DNA from: Pseudomonadota bacterium
Lineage (GTDB): Bacteria > Myxococcota_A > Polyangia > Polyangiales > Polyangiaceae
Direction: 5' to 3'
NCBI GenBank assembly: GCA_023423895.1
Contig: JAFAER010000163.1
Coordinates: 23,888 to 87,887 of the forward strand
DNA length: 64,000 nt
Each line of letters opens with the position of its first letter. Positions within the stretch are counted from its first letter, which is position 1. This document shows, piece by piece, positions 25,649-33,737 of the stretch. The notes beneath the pieces were generated by a model. It had not been told where the DNA came from, did no database searches, and saw nothing but the letters and a program-made list of their open reading frames with translations. A program made the position numbers and the translations under genes.

Positions 25649-25963
25649 TCACTGAATGAGGTCCTTGAGCGCCTTGAGCGCGGTCGCGCGGACCTTCTTC
25701 GAAGCCGGCTTCGCCGGGAAGTGCTGCATCTGGCCCGTGAAGGGGTTGCGACGCTCGCCCGCCGGAATCGCCTTCTTCTTGACGGTCTTGAGCTTGAGGA
25801 GCCCCGGGATGACGAACTCGCCCGGGCCGCGCGGGCCGAGCTGCTTCTTGATGAGATCCGTGAGGCCTTCAAAGACCTTGCTCACGCTCTTCTTGTCGAG
25901 CTCCGAGTACTGGGCAATCTCACCAATCACCTGAGCCTTGGTCATGCGCTTCGCAGCAGCCAT
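25649..25963 (-). CDS. HU-family DNA-binding protein
   Basis: This 104-aa protein of the HU/IHF family is slightly longer than E. coli HU (90 aa). The N-terminal helices (KAQVIGEIAQYSELDKKSVSKVF) are followed by the beta arm with FVIPGLLKLKTVKKKAIPAGERRNPFTG and a basic C-terminal helix (KPASKKVRATALKALKDLI). It would bend and compact DNA as a dimer. ATG 25963 has an excellent SD (GGAGGAATCGC). It is a single gene in its own 0.6-kb interval. Compared with HU, the arm tip is more basic and retains the Pro that intercalates DNA. Confidence 0.9.
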   Translation of the reverse strand: MAAAKRMTKAQVIGEIAQYSELDKKSVSKVFEGLTDLIKKQLGPRGPGEFVIPGLLKLKTVKKKAIPAGERRNPFTGQMQHFPAKPASKKVRATALKALKDLIQ

Positions 25964-26282
25964 TGCGATTCCTCCTGTCGAACTCCAACGACGACTTCTT
26001 CGAGAGACGGCGCCGTTCTGAATCTTTCAATCACACCAACTCTTCCCCACTACATCGACATCGGCGCGAAGTCTGAGAAGAGAGGGGGCGACAGAGCCTC
26101 GTGCACCCCGCTGAGGTTCGAGCGTAGAACGATCGAAACATCAGCCACGCAAGAATGGCTAACACTCGCAGTTCCATCCCCGCAAGGGAAATTAGCGGCG
26201 AAAAGCCGAATTTTTCGCGTCCGGATGCTGTTTTCCCCCGGTATTCGGGGGGTGTGTCCAGAGTGACTCAGCTCCGAACTCA
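25964..26282. other. Intergenic region upstream of the HU gene
   Basis: A 319-nt region between ybeY and the HU gene, both on the minus strand, noticeably less GC-rich than its surroundings and therefore likely to contain the HU promoter. Two small dyads are visible: CGGC-GAAAA-GCCG followed by A2T5 (26196-26215), and CCCCCG-GTAT-TCGGGGG (about 26234-26250). Either could terminate ybeY transcription. I could not fix a single promoter. Confidence 0.4.
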
Positions 26283-27008
26283 TCATCCTTTGCGTGAGCG
26301 GCGAGCCTTGACGTGATGAGGTGCTTGCCCTTTTTTGCCTCTAGAGGGGCGCTGGACCGCGGGTCGATTCCGCGAGAGAGCCTGATCGGCTCCTTCCTTT
26401 GAGCGACGGGAACCCGCGGTGGCAGCGGGTCCAGACGTGGATCCCGCCAGGGCGGACGCGTTCGGAACGTTGGCCGCCCGGCAGAGGCGTTCCGTCTCAG
26501 CCCGCATCCGGCGGTCCTCGGCAGGCGTCTCGTGATCCCATCCCAGGAGATGGAGGAGGCCGTGCGCGAGCAGCATCGTGACCTCGTCAGCGACCGCGAC
26601 GCCGCGCTCATCAGCCTGTTTCCTCGCGGTCGGAACGCTCACGATGACGTCGCCGAGAACAGCGCCCGCGAGCTCGGCGAGCTCGCCTTCCTGCATCGCG
26701 AACGCAAGCACATCAGTCGGTCGATCTTTACCGCGATAGACTTTGTTCAATTGATGAATGCGTTCGTCATCAGTTAGCAGGAATGAAACTTCCGGGTTCT
26801 TCAATTGAAGCTCGCGGATCATCGCGTGGATGCGACGCAGGATCTCCGCGCGGCCGATGCCGGCGTGGGGTCCTCGCTCGACGCTCAACGTGATGGCGCT
26901 CCGGTCCGAGCCGGTCGAGGGGGGCGCCGACTGCGACTTCGTGACACGAGCGCGCCGCTTCGGGGCAGGCGATTTCGACTTCGACGGCGATGAAAGAGGA
27001 GCTCGCTT
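26283..27008 (-). CDS. ybeY: Endoribonuclease YbeY (rRNA maturation factor) with basic extensions
   Basis: The YbeY metalloprotein core lies at about residues 38-160 from GTG 27008. It includes the zinc motif HGLLHLLGWDH (HGxLHLxGxDH), preceded by FLLTDDERIHQLNKVYRGKDRPTDVLAFAM, which is typical of YbeY. The family processes 16S rRNA and takes part in 70S quality control. It is longer than the usual ~155 aa because of a Lys/Arg-rich N-terminal segment and a ~60-residue basic, disordered C-terminal tail (SRGKKGQAPHHVKARRSRKG). The start is uncertain: the frame stays open to 27104, but those starts would overlap the divergent GT2 gene. Confidence 0.8.
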   Translation of the reverse strand, partial: KRAPLSSPSKSKSPAPKRRARVTKSQSAPPSTGSDRSAITLSVERGPHAGIGRAEILRRIHAMIRELQLKNPEVSFLLTDDERIHQLNKVYRGKDRPTDVLAFAMQEGELAELAGAVLGDVIVSVPTARKQADERGVAVADEVTMLLAHGLLHLLGWDHETPAEDRRMRAETERLCRAANVPNASALAGSTSGPAATAGSRRSKEGADQALSRNRPAVQRPSRGKKGQAPHHVKARRSRKG

Positions 27009-27072
27009 CACCGCGCGGTGACTAGGCTTTGCGCGTCCACCGGTCAACGTGCAAGAGTCCGGAGACGAACGC

Positions 27073-27915
27073 ATGGGCGAGAGAGCCTTCGCCATCACCA
27101 TCATGGATCAGCTGAACCACGACCGGATGGCCAGCGCACGCTCGAAGGGCTCGACGGATGCGTCTCCAGCGTGGCTCGAGCGAGCGTGCATCATCGTCCC
27201 GGCGTTCGACGCCGAGAGCTCGATCGCCGGAGTCATCTCCGGCTTGACGCGCGCCCTGCCGGAGCGCAGCGCCGCCATCATCGTCGTCGACGACGGCTCG
27301 CGCGACGCGACGGGGCGCATCGCTCGGGACCTCGGCTGCATCGTCGTCCCGAGCCGGCGAGGCACGCGCGAGGGCGACGGGCCGCGCAACTGCGGGAAGG
27401 GAGCAGCGCTGCGCGCGGGGCTCGAAGCGGCCCGTGAGCGTGGCATGACGGTGGCCCTCACGGTCGACGCCGACGGTCAACATCCGCCCGAGGAGGCGCG
27501 GCGGGTGCTCTTCGCCGCCGAGAGCGAGCGCGTGCTCGTGCTCGGTGTCCGCGATCTCGTGCGCGACGGCGCCCCGCGAGCGAACCGCTTCTCGAACGGT
27601 GTGTCGAACTTCTTCCTCTCAGGGTTCGCCCGGCGCCGCCTGAGCGACACGCAGTGCGGTCTCCGCCGGTATCCGGTCCGCGAGACCTTGGCGCTCCGGA
27701 CGACGGGCCAGGGCTACGACTTCGAGGCAGAGGTGCTCCTCCGCGCGATCTGGGCTGGCTTCGAGGTCATCGAGGAGCCCGTGAGAGTGCTCTACCCGGA
27801 CGATCGCAAGACGCACTTCCGCGTCGGCCGCGACGTCCGGCGGATCATCCACACCGTCGTCGGCACGGTCGGCGATCACTGGCTCGGCCGGGACGGATCG
27901 TACGAGGAGGCGTGA
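27073..27915 (+). CDS. Glycosyltransferase family 2 (polyprenol-phosphate type)
   Basis: This 280-aa GT-A fold transferase starts at ATG 27073, with GGAG ten nt upstream; a GTG at 27049 is an alternative. It has the nucleotide-sugar motif IIVVDDGSRDATG, the metal-binding TVDADGQHPPEE, an acceptor-loop LSDTQCGLRRYP and the GYDFEAEVLLRA motif, resembling DPM1/DPMS-like enzymes that transfer a sugar to a lipid carrier or dedicated acceptor. There are no C-terminal TM helices. Its TGA shares one base with the ATG of the C45 acyltransferase-like gene (TGATG), and the third gene is LolA-like, suggesting a glyco-acyl lipid modification operon. Confidence 0.85.
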   Translation: MGERAFAITIMDQLNHDRMASARSKGSTDASPAWLERACIIVPAFDAESSIAGVISGLTRALPERSAAIIVVDDGSRDATGRIARDLGCIVVPSRRGTREGDGPRNCGKGAALRAGLEAARERGMTVALTVDADGQHPPEEARRVLFAAESERVLVLGVRDLVRDGAPRANRFSNGVSNFFLSGFARRRLSDTQCGLRRYPVRETLALRTTGQGYDFEAEVLLRAIWAGFEVIEEPVRVLYPDDRKTHFRVGRDVRRIIHTVVGTVGDHWLGRDGSYEEA

Positions 27916-29384
27916 TGCCTCCGTTCTTCCGACGCCACAAGAAGAAGCTCCTGGCCCTCGCTGCGCTCGCGATCGCTCCGTTCGCCGCGCACGCCATCGT
28001 CGGCGCGGCGACCCGGATCGCGCCGCCGGACATCCCCTTGCCTCGGTTCACCGCTGAGACCAGCGCGGACGGTGCGCTTCGGACGCCACAGGGCTGGACG
28101 GCGACGCGCGGTGTTCGGCTCGTGTACCTCGCGGGCACGCCCGAGCAGATCGGTGCACAGCACAGCGCGCTGCTCTACGATCGGATGGCCGAGGACGAGC
28201 AGATTCTCTGGGACGGCTTCGCGGAGGTCGTGCCGTTCGCGCCGGCACGTACGCTGATGTTCGACATCGGCCGCGTTCGCTATCGAGACGTCGTCTCGAG
28301 CTTCCCCGAGCCACGGCGCCGCGAGATCGCCGCCGAGGCGAACGCGTTCGTGCCAGACCCGTACACGGAGCAGCTCCCGACGTATCACCGCATGGTGATG
28401 CTCCATGCGCTCTACGACATCGCCCTCGGCTTCGAGCAATCGCCCTTGCTCGGATGCACCGCCTTCGGTCTCGGCCCCGACGCCACCGCAGACGGACACG
28501 CGCTCTTCGCGCGCGCCTTCGATTTCGAGGCTGCCGACGTGTTCGACACCGACAAGGCCGTCTTCCTCGTCCACGAGGACGGCAAGATCCCGTTCGCGAG
28601 CGTCGCGTGGCCTGGGTTCGTCGGCGTGGTCACCGGCATGAATGCCGAGGGCGTAGCGGTCGCCGTTCACGGAGGGCGCGCGCGCGAGCCGAGCACGAAG
28701 GGCGTGCCGGTGGCGTTCTCGCTGCGCGAGGCGCTGTCGTCCGCGCGCGACACGAACGAGGCCGTCGCGATCCTTGCAGCGCAGCCAGTGATGGTCTCGC
28801 ACATCGTCTTCGTCGGTGACGGCGCTGGGCGATTCGCCGTCGTGGAGCGCGCCCCTGGGATCCCGGCGCACGTGCGGTCGACCTTCACGCATCCAGGCAC
28901 GGCATCCGTGACGAACCACTTCGAGGGACCGCTCGCCGGCGATCCACGCGACCTCACCGTACGGCAGACGACCTCCACCCTCGCTCGAAGGACCCGCATC
29001 GACGAGCTCCTTGCGACCGTCCCCCCGAAGAGCGCGACCGTTGCGAGCACGCTCGAGCTCCTCCGTGACCACGGGTGCAGCGGCGACGCGTGCCCGCTCG
29101 GAGACCGCCGAGCCATCGACGCCTTCATCGCGACGCACGGCGTCGTCGCCGACCTCACCGCTCGCGCTCTATGGGTGTCGGAGGGGCCCCGCCTTTCGGG
29201 TCGCTTCGTGAAGGTGGACCCGGCTTTGCTCGTCAAACGGCCCGATGGACGGCCACCCGAAATTCCTTCGCCGGAAGCCCTCGAGACATTGCCTGCGGAT
29301 CCCGCCCTCGCAGACGGGCGGTATGCGGAAGGTCGTGCGCGCGCCGGAGGCCCACTGCTCAAAGGAAAGGGTGCTCACAGATGA
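27915..29384 (+). CDS. C45-family peptidase / acyl-CoA:6-APA acyltransferase-like Ntn hydrolase
   Basis: This 489-aa exported protein starts at ATG 27915 with a GAGGAGG SD. The N-terminus (FFRRHKKKLLALAALAIAPFAAHAIVGAA) is a signal peptide or membrane anchor. The middle matches the C45/phospholipase-B-like Ntn hydrolase family: a possible N-terminal-nucleophile Cys in LLGCTAFGL, followed by GHALFARAFDFEAADVF and SVAWPGFVGVVTGMNAEGVAV. Family members self-cleave before Cys and hydrolyse or transfer acyl amides. It is coupled to GT2 upstream and to the LolA-like gene downstream (ATGA). The substrate is unknown; an acylated envelope lipid is plausible. Confidence 0.8.
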   Translation: MPPFFRRHKKKLLALAALAIAPFAAHAIVGAATRIAPPDIPLPRFTAETSADGALRTPQGWTATRGVRLVYLAGTPEQIGAQHSALLYDRMAEDEQILWDGFAEVVPFAPARTLMFDIGRVRYRDVVSSFPEPRRREIAAEANAFVPDPYTEQLPTYHRMVMLHALYDIALGFEQSPLLGCTAFGLGPDATADGHALFARAFDFEAADVFDTDKAVFLVHEDGKIPFASVAWPGFVGVVTGMNAEGVAVAVHGGRAREPSTKGVPVAFSLREALSSARDTNEAVAILAAQPVMVSHIVFVGDGAGRFAVVERAPGIPAHVRSTFTHPGTASVTNHFEGPLAGDPRDLTVRQTTSTLARRTRIDELLATVPPKSATVASTLELLRDHGCSGDACPLGDRRAIDAFIATHGVVADLTARALWVSEGPRLSGRFVKVDPALLVKRPDGRPPEIPSPEALETLPADPALADGRYAEGRARAGGPLLKGKGAHR

Positions 29385-30052
29385 CCTCGCGTGAGCTCGT
29401 GTTCAGCGTCGCGCTCGCGTCGGCTGCGTTTGCGACAGGGGCGCTCGTGTCGACGGCAAGTCATGCGCAGGAAGACGCCGGCACGTCGCGGGAGAAGCTC
29501 GAAGGCGCAAAGCTGGATGCGCTCCTCGCCGACATCGCGAAGGCGCGCCGTGACGTGAAGACGCTCCGTGCCGCGTTCACGCAGGAGCGGCGGATCACCC
29601 TGCTCGCGACGAGCGTGAGGTCGCGTGGCGAGCTCCTGTTCGGTGCGCCCGATCGCCTGCGGTGGGACCTGGCCCCGCCCGACGACGTCGTCTACTTCAT
29701 CGGGCCCGAGGGGCTGACGTACAAGACGAAGTCTTCGTCGGCGACGGTGCCCGCAGGCGGGGCCAACGTCGCCCGGGCGCTCGGCGACGTCCGCGCGCTC
29801 CTCACGGGTGACCTCGGCGCCCTTCGAGAGCGCTACACACTCAGCGCCTCGCGGTCCGCGGCCGACGTGGAGATCGCGGGTACGGCGAAGGACAAGAACG
29901 CGAGCGTCAAGGCGTTCACCCTCGTGCTCGACAAGGGGCTCGTCGTCCCGGTGCGGGCCCGGCTCCTGGAGGGGAAGAACGACACCATCGACCTGACCTT
30001 CTCGAACGTCGTCGTGAACGGACCAGTCGACCCGAAACAGCTCCGTCCCTGA
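29381..30052 (+). CDS. LolA-like outer-membrane lipoprotein carrier protein
   Basis: This 223-aa periplasmic protein has a cleavable signal (FSVALASAAFATGALVSTASHAQ, cleavage after SHA). The LolA-type open beta barrel is shown by TLRAAFTQERRITLLATSVRSRGELLFGAPDRLRWDLAPPDDVVYFIGPEGLTYKT, which tracks the F-Q-K/R, RG-L-F-P-RLRW pattern of the family. LolA ferries lipids or lipoproteins across the periplasm. Coupled behind GT2 and a C45 acyltransferase-like gene, it is more likely a dedicated carrier for a glyco/acyl-lipid than the housekeeping LolA (inference). ATG 29381 overlaps the upstream stop by 4 nt. Confidence 0.8.
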   Translation: MTSRELVFSVALASAAFATGALVSTASHAQEDAGTSREKLEGAKLDALLADIAKARRDVKTLRAAFTQERRITLLATSVRSRGELLFGAPDRLRWDLAPPDDVVYFIGPEGLTYKTKSSSATVPAGGANVARALGDVRALLTGDLGALRERYTLSASRSAADVEIAGTAKDKNASVKAFTLVLDKGLVVPVRARLLEGKNDTIDLTFSNVVVNGPVDPKQLRP

Positions 30053-30094
30053 CGTCTCCGCGCAACGCGCACGCACGGACCAGCATCGCAACCA

Positions 30095-30112
30095 GGGCGG
30101 GGGCGCGCCCCC
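30095..30112 (+). terminator. Possible hairpin terminator after the LolA-like gene
   Basis: GGGGG-CGCG-CCCCC, preceded by AGGGC and followed by TGTTTCCC, can fold into a short GC hairpin about 45 nt after the operon's last stop. A second G-run and a TTTTT stretch follow at about 30146. Only a weak terminator call is justified. Confidence 0.35.
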
Positions 30113-30261
30113 TGTTTCCCAGGGCGGGGGGCGCGCATCCGTCGTCATTTTTCATTTCGGCGGTCGGCCGGCTCGCGCTCGCAGCACGACGCCCCTTCAC
30201 CGGTCTCGATCGGATGCCCCGAAACTTGGCCCCGGCGGCCCCATCAGCTCATCCTCGGACC

Positions 30262-30672
30262 ATGGCCGACGCCGCGAAGAAAACCGAGGCCCAGCAGCAG
30301 ACGACCCGCTCCGCCGGCGAGGCGAAGAGGCCCGAGCGGCGACGCCACCGCGTCTACGTGACGCGCAACACGGAGTACCACTTCCGTGACGGCTTCTGCA
30401 TCGCGGTACGCGATCGCCGTTCCGGGGATTTCCTGCCTGGCCATCTCGCCGTCAAACGGCGCCTCCACGGCGGTCTGAAGTTCTTTCCGAATGGCGCCAT
30501 CGTGCCCAATCCCGGCGATCCGCGCCCGGGCGAGGCGCTCTACTTTGCGGCGGAGGGTCGCGATCTCGTGACGAGCCCTCTCGAGCGGGTCGAGCGGCCT
30601 GCGAAGGTGCTGGTCGAGGCCTATCCCGAGCCGCCGCAGCCGCCACCGACGGCACGCCGCGCGCGATCGTAG
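30262..30672 (+). CDS. Hypothetical protein (136 aa)
   Basis: I do not recognise this family. It starts at ATG 30262 (MADAAKK). A charged, Gln/Thr-rich N-terminus (EAQQQTTRSAGEAKRPERRRHRVY) is followed by a compact, probably beta-rich domain (TEYHFRDGFCIAVRDRRSGDFLPGHLAVKRRL, PNGAIVPNPGDPRPGEALYFAAEGRDLVTSPLERVERP) and a Pro-rich C-terminus. No signal peptide or TM is present, so it is likely cytoplasmic. It stands alone between the LolA-like operon and the GNAT gene. Confidence 0.6.
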   Translation: MADAAKKTEAQQQTTRSAGEAKRPERRRHRVYVTRNTEYHFRDGFCIAVRDRRSGDFLPGHLAVKRRLHGGLKFFPNGAIVPNPGDPRPGEALYFAAEGRDLVTSPLERVERPAKVLVEAYPEPPQPPPTARRARS

Positions 30673-30739
30673 CCGCGCAAGCCAAGGTCGGCGCACCGGG
30701 CGTAGCGCATGGAGCCCACCATCGACTACGCTTTGCTCC

Positions 30740-31321
30740 GTGCTCGCCGTGCCTCCGCGCTCCGAGGTCCGCTCGCGTCCGCTCGAGACGAAGCGCCTCT
30801 TCTTGTTCCCTCTCGACGCGACCGACACACGCGATCTCTGGACCGCGGTCGAGAGCTCGCGTCCTCAGCTGGAGCCGTGGCTTCCCTGGGTGCCGTTCAA
30901 CGTCGACCTCGACTCGAGCGGCCGCTACGCGGAGGCGAGCGCTTCCGACTGGGACGCCGCGCGCGCGACACGTTTTGCGATCCGTGACCGAGCCTCGCGC
31001 CGCTTCCTCGGTGTGATCGGCCTCGAGTCGTTCGCGCATCTCCACGAGAGCGTCGAGCTCGGATACTGGCTGCGCGTCGATTCGTGGGGCAAGGGCCTGA
31101 TGACCGAAGCCGGTCACGCCGTTCTCGACTGGGCATTCGGTCCCGTCAACGCCCATCGCGTCAGGGTTGCGGCGGCCACGGACAACCATCCGTCGCTGCA
31201 CGTCATCGGCCGGCTCGGGTTTCGCTTCGAAGGAATCGCGCGTCAGGCCGAGCGCTGCAACGGGCGCTGGCTCGACCACTCGGTGTTCGCGCTCCTCGTG
31301 ACCGATCCGCGTCCGCGCTGA
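30740..31321 (+). CDS. GNAT family N-acetyltransferase (RimJ/RimL-like)
   Basis: This 193-aa GNAT protein of the RimJ/RimL subgroup has LETKRLFLFPLDATD at the N-terminus, LGVIGLESF and ELGYWLRVDSWGKGLMTEAGHAVLDWAF, the last carrying the acetyl-CoA pyrophosphate-binding loop, and NHPSLHVIGRLGFRFEGIAR near the C-terminus. It would acetylate an amine, either an alpha-amino group of a protein or a small molecule; the substrate is unknown. The start is GTG 30740, with a second GTG three codons downstream. It has no operon partner. Confidence 0.85.
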   Translation: MLAVPPRSEVRSRPLETKRLFLFPLDATDTRDLWTAVESSRPQLEPWLPWVPFNVDLDSSGRYAEASASDWDAARATRFAIRDRASRRFLGVIGLESFAHLHESVELGYWLRVDSWGKGLMTEAGHAVLDWAFGPVNAHRVRVAAATDNHPSLHVIGRLGFRFEGIARQAERCNGRWLDHSVFALLVTDPRPR

Positions 31322-31423
31322 TCGAGCGCGTGGGCGGATGTCGGCGCGCGCGTCGAGCACGCGTACGCCGCGGCACGACGATGGCATCTAAAGTGCGGGC
31401 GCAAGCGGCCGTTCATTCGGTCT

Positions 31424-32536
31424 ATGAAACGCCCCCTGGTGCTCGCCTGTTTGGCGCTCCTCGCCGTGAGCGCGCGAGCCTCGGCCGAAGAGCCCCGAGT
31501 TCACGTTGCCGCTGGCGCCGCGCACGCAGTCGGCGGCACGCAGCAAAGCGAGTTCGGAGTCGGCGGCGCCGGCGCAGGAACGCTCGAGCTGCCGGCGACG
31601 TCGCGTCTCGGGCTACAGGCGAGCGCCGGAGCGCTGGTGCTCTCGAAGGGCGACGCGCCGAAGAACGCCGGAATCGCTCCGACGAGCACGGGAGCGGCGT
31701 TCATGGGAACGCTCGGCGTTCGCTTCCGCGCGTACGGAGCGAGAAGGGTCGCGGGGCCGTGGATCGACTCCAACTTCGGCGTCGCGCACACCGGCGATGT
31801 CACGCGCCCGGCCTTCGATGCACACCTGGGTTGGGACGTCCGCGTATCGCGCTCGAGCCGGGTCGACGTGGGTCCGTTCGTCGGCTACACGCAGATCTTC
31901 CAGCCGGATTCGGAGCTTCGCGGCAGTGATGCGCGCATCCTGACCGCCGGCATCTCGATCAGCCTGGGCGCCAAGGAGCGCGTCCGGCCGGCCGAGCCCC
32001 CGAGCGCCGAGGAGCCCGTGCCCCAGCTCGCGCCACCTCCGCCGGAGGACGTGGAGGAGCACGCAGAGATCGCCGAGGCCGAGGACGTCTGCAAGGACGG
32101 CGCACCGCCGACAGCGGACGGCTGCGGAGATGGCGTACGCATCTACGAGGACCGAATCCTCCTCGAGGACGTCGTCCACTTCGAGTTCAACAGCGCCCGG
32201 ATCCACCCTCAGAGCTACCGACTCGTGCGCAACATCGCGCGGTTCATCGCGGAGCACTCGGACATCACCGACATCAGCATCGAGGGCCATGCCGACGAGG
32301 TCGGTAGCGACGAGTACAACACCAAGCTCTCCGAAGCGCGAGCGCGCAGCATGAAGAAGCTGCTCGTGGTCTACGGGGTCGAGCCCTCGCGCCTGCGCGT
32401 CGTCGCGCACGGAAAGTCCCAACCCAAGATCGTCACGCTCCGGCCGGAGGTCCAGAACCGCCGCGTCGAGCTCTTCGTCACGCGCATGCGTGAAGAAGCG
32501 AAGGTCGTTAGCTCGCAGGAAGGCAGCTCGAGGTGA
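31424..32536 (+). CDS. OmpA-family outer-membrane protein
   Basis: This 370-aa protein has a signal peptide (LVLACLALLAVSARASA), then about 170 residues of amphipathic strands (barrel; GVRFRAYGARRVAGPWIDSNFGVAH), a Pro/Glu-rich hinge with a Cys pair (DVCKDGAPPTADGCGDGV) and a C-terminal OmpA/MotB domain. The latter shows HFEFNSARIHP, ISIEGHADEVGSDEYNTKLSEARARSMKKLL and AHGKSQPK...QNRRVELFV, with the Asp and Arg that bind diaminopimelate in peptidoglycan. It ties the outer membrane to the wall. Its stop overlaps the GTG of the next gene (GTGA), so the pair is co-translated. Confidence 0.85.
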   Translation: MKRPLVLACLALLAVSARASAEEPRVHVAAGAAHAVGGTQQSEFGVGGAGAGTLELPATSRLGLQASAGALVLSKGDAPKNAGIAPTSTGAAFMGTLGVRFRAYGARRVAGPWIDSNFGVAHTGDVTRPAFDAHLGWDVRVSRSSRVDVGPFVGYTQIFQPDSELRGSDARILTAGISISLGAKERVRPAEPPSAEEPVPQLAPPPPEDVEEHAEIAEAEDVCKDGAPPTADGCGDGVRIYEDRILLEDVVHFEFNSARIHPQSYRLVRNIARFIAEHSDITDISIEGHADEVGSDEYNTKLSEARARSMKKLLVVYGVEPSRLRVVAHGKSQPKIVTLRPEVQNRRVELFVTRMREEAKVVSSQEGSSR

Positions 32537-33657
32537 TCGCCATGACTCGGTCAGTAGTCTTTGCCAGCTTCATCGCTGTCGGTCTCGTGACGGCAGCCTG
32601 CGGAACGGAGAGCGCCGTCGTCGGTGGCAATTGCAGGTCCGGATACGTCGAGTACGGGGGCTCGTGTGTCGCCTCGCCGGCCAGCACCGCCCCGACCGTC
32701 GACGCGGGCCCGGACGCGTCTCGCATCGACGCCCCGCAAACACCGGACTCGTCAGTACCTGCGCCGACGCCCACGACGCCTCCGATCGATCCCGACGTGA
32801 CCAATCCGGTGAAGCCGAATCTCCCACCGGTCGACCCGGTCGACCCTGTGGACCCCGTGGATCCGGTCGACCCCGTCGACCCGCCGCCGCTCGTCTGCGA
32901 GCTTCCGCTCCTCGCGTGCAACGAGCAGTGCATCTCGGTCGAGAACGATCCTCTGAACTGTGGAGCATGCGGTCGGATCTGTCCGTCGAACATCTGCGTG
33001 GCGCGAGAGTGTGTCGGTGCGACGCCCGGCGATGTCGTCCTCATCGGGCACGACATGGCCAACGTCATGAGCTGGTCGTCGCAGGCGAAGATCCTGACGA
33101 ACGCCGTCTCCATCCCGACCACCAACCCCATCCGCGTGCTGTCGTACGAGGCTGGTGCGTCGGCGGAGACGACGAGTCGCGTACGCACGGTGCTTCATCA
33201 GAACATCAGAAGTCGCGTCGTCCAGTTCACGGCGGCGTCGGTGGAGTCACTGGAGAGCGCCAACCTGTACGCCAGCTATGACGTCGTGCTGGTCCACGGC
33301 GCCGCCGGTGGTGATCCCATCGTGCTCGGTGACAGGTGGTCGTCGTCCCTGCAGACCTTCGCGAAGCGAGGCGGCGTCTTCGTCGCCATCGACGGCGGAG
33401 ACACGGACGTCCCGGCGCTCGTCCACGCGACGGGACTCCTCGACGTGAGCTCCCACACGCCGATCGCGGACGCGACACAGTTCGTGATCGCGGGCGCGGC
33501 CGACGTCGTCGGCGCGCAGGTGCTCTCGCCCTTCGCGGCGTTCGGCAGCTCCGTCGGCTTCCTCGGTGTCCCCGCCCCGAGCGCGGACCTCACGTGGGTC
33601 GTCCGCACGGACGACGGCGCGAGCCTTCCGACCGTCATCCACAAGATCGCGCGCTGA
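32533..33657 (+). CDS. Secreted lipoprotein with Val-Asp-Pro repeat and Cys-rich motif
   Basis: This 374-aa protein starts at GTG 32533 or, less likely, ATG 32542. Its signal is VFASFIAVGLVTAAC with a lipobox. It has a short Cys-containing segment (GNCRSGYVEYGGSC), a Pro-rich stalk with about five VDP units, the myxobacterial Cys motif LACNEQCISVENDPLNCGACGRICP, and a ~210-aa C-terminal domain beginning TPGDVVLIGHDM with a Rossmann-like pattern (YDVVLVHGAAGGDP, KRGGVFVAIDGGDTDVP). This resembles a class-I glutamine-amidotransferase-like or ThuA-like fold with unknown activity. It is coupled to the OmpA gene. Confidence 0.7.
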   Translation: MIAMTRSVVFASFIAVGLVTAACGTESAVVGGNCRSGYVEYGGSCVASPASTAPTVDAGPDASRIDAPQTPDSSVPAPTPTTPPIDPDVTNPVKPNLPPVDPVDPVDPVDPVDPVDPPPLVCELPLLACNEQCISVENDPLNCGACGRICPSNICVARECVGATPGDVVLIGHDMANVMSWSSQAKILTNAVSIPTTNPIRVLSYEAGASAETTSRVRTVLHQNIRSRVVQFTAASVESLESANLYASYDVVLVHGAAGGDPIVLGDRWSSSLQTFAKRGGVFVAIDGGDTDVPALVHATGLLDVSSHTPIADATQFVIAGAADVVGAQVLSPFAAFGSSVGFLGVPAPSADLTWVVRTDDGASLPTVIHKIAR

Positions 33658-33737
33658 TCGGCTCGCCTTTCGGCGCTTCGCAGGCCGACGACGGCGCGCG
33701 AGAGATCGCGCGCTGATCGGCTCGCCTTTCAGCGCTT
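33644..33737. repeat. 35-bp direct repeat with one mismatch (59-bp offset)
   Basis: Positions 33644-33678 and 33703-33737 share 34 of 35 bases. The unit includes the last codons and stop of the secreted-lipoprotein gene. The second copy contains the present stop codon of the convergent, truncated glycosidase gene (33729-33731). This looks like a small tandem duplication at the junction where the glycosidase lost its 3' half. Confidence 0.75.

Noticed and set aside
26355..26380. A T-arm-like stem-loop (CGCGG-GTCGATT-CCGCG) in ybeY
   Set aside because: It lies inside the ybeY frame and lacks the rest of a tRNA cloverleaf.
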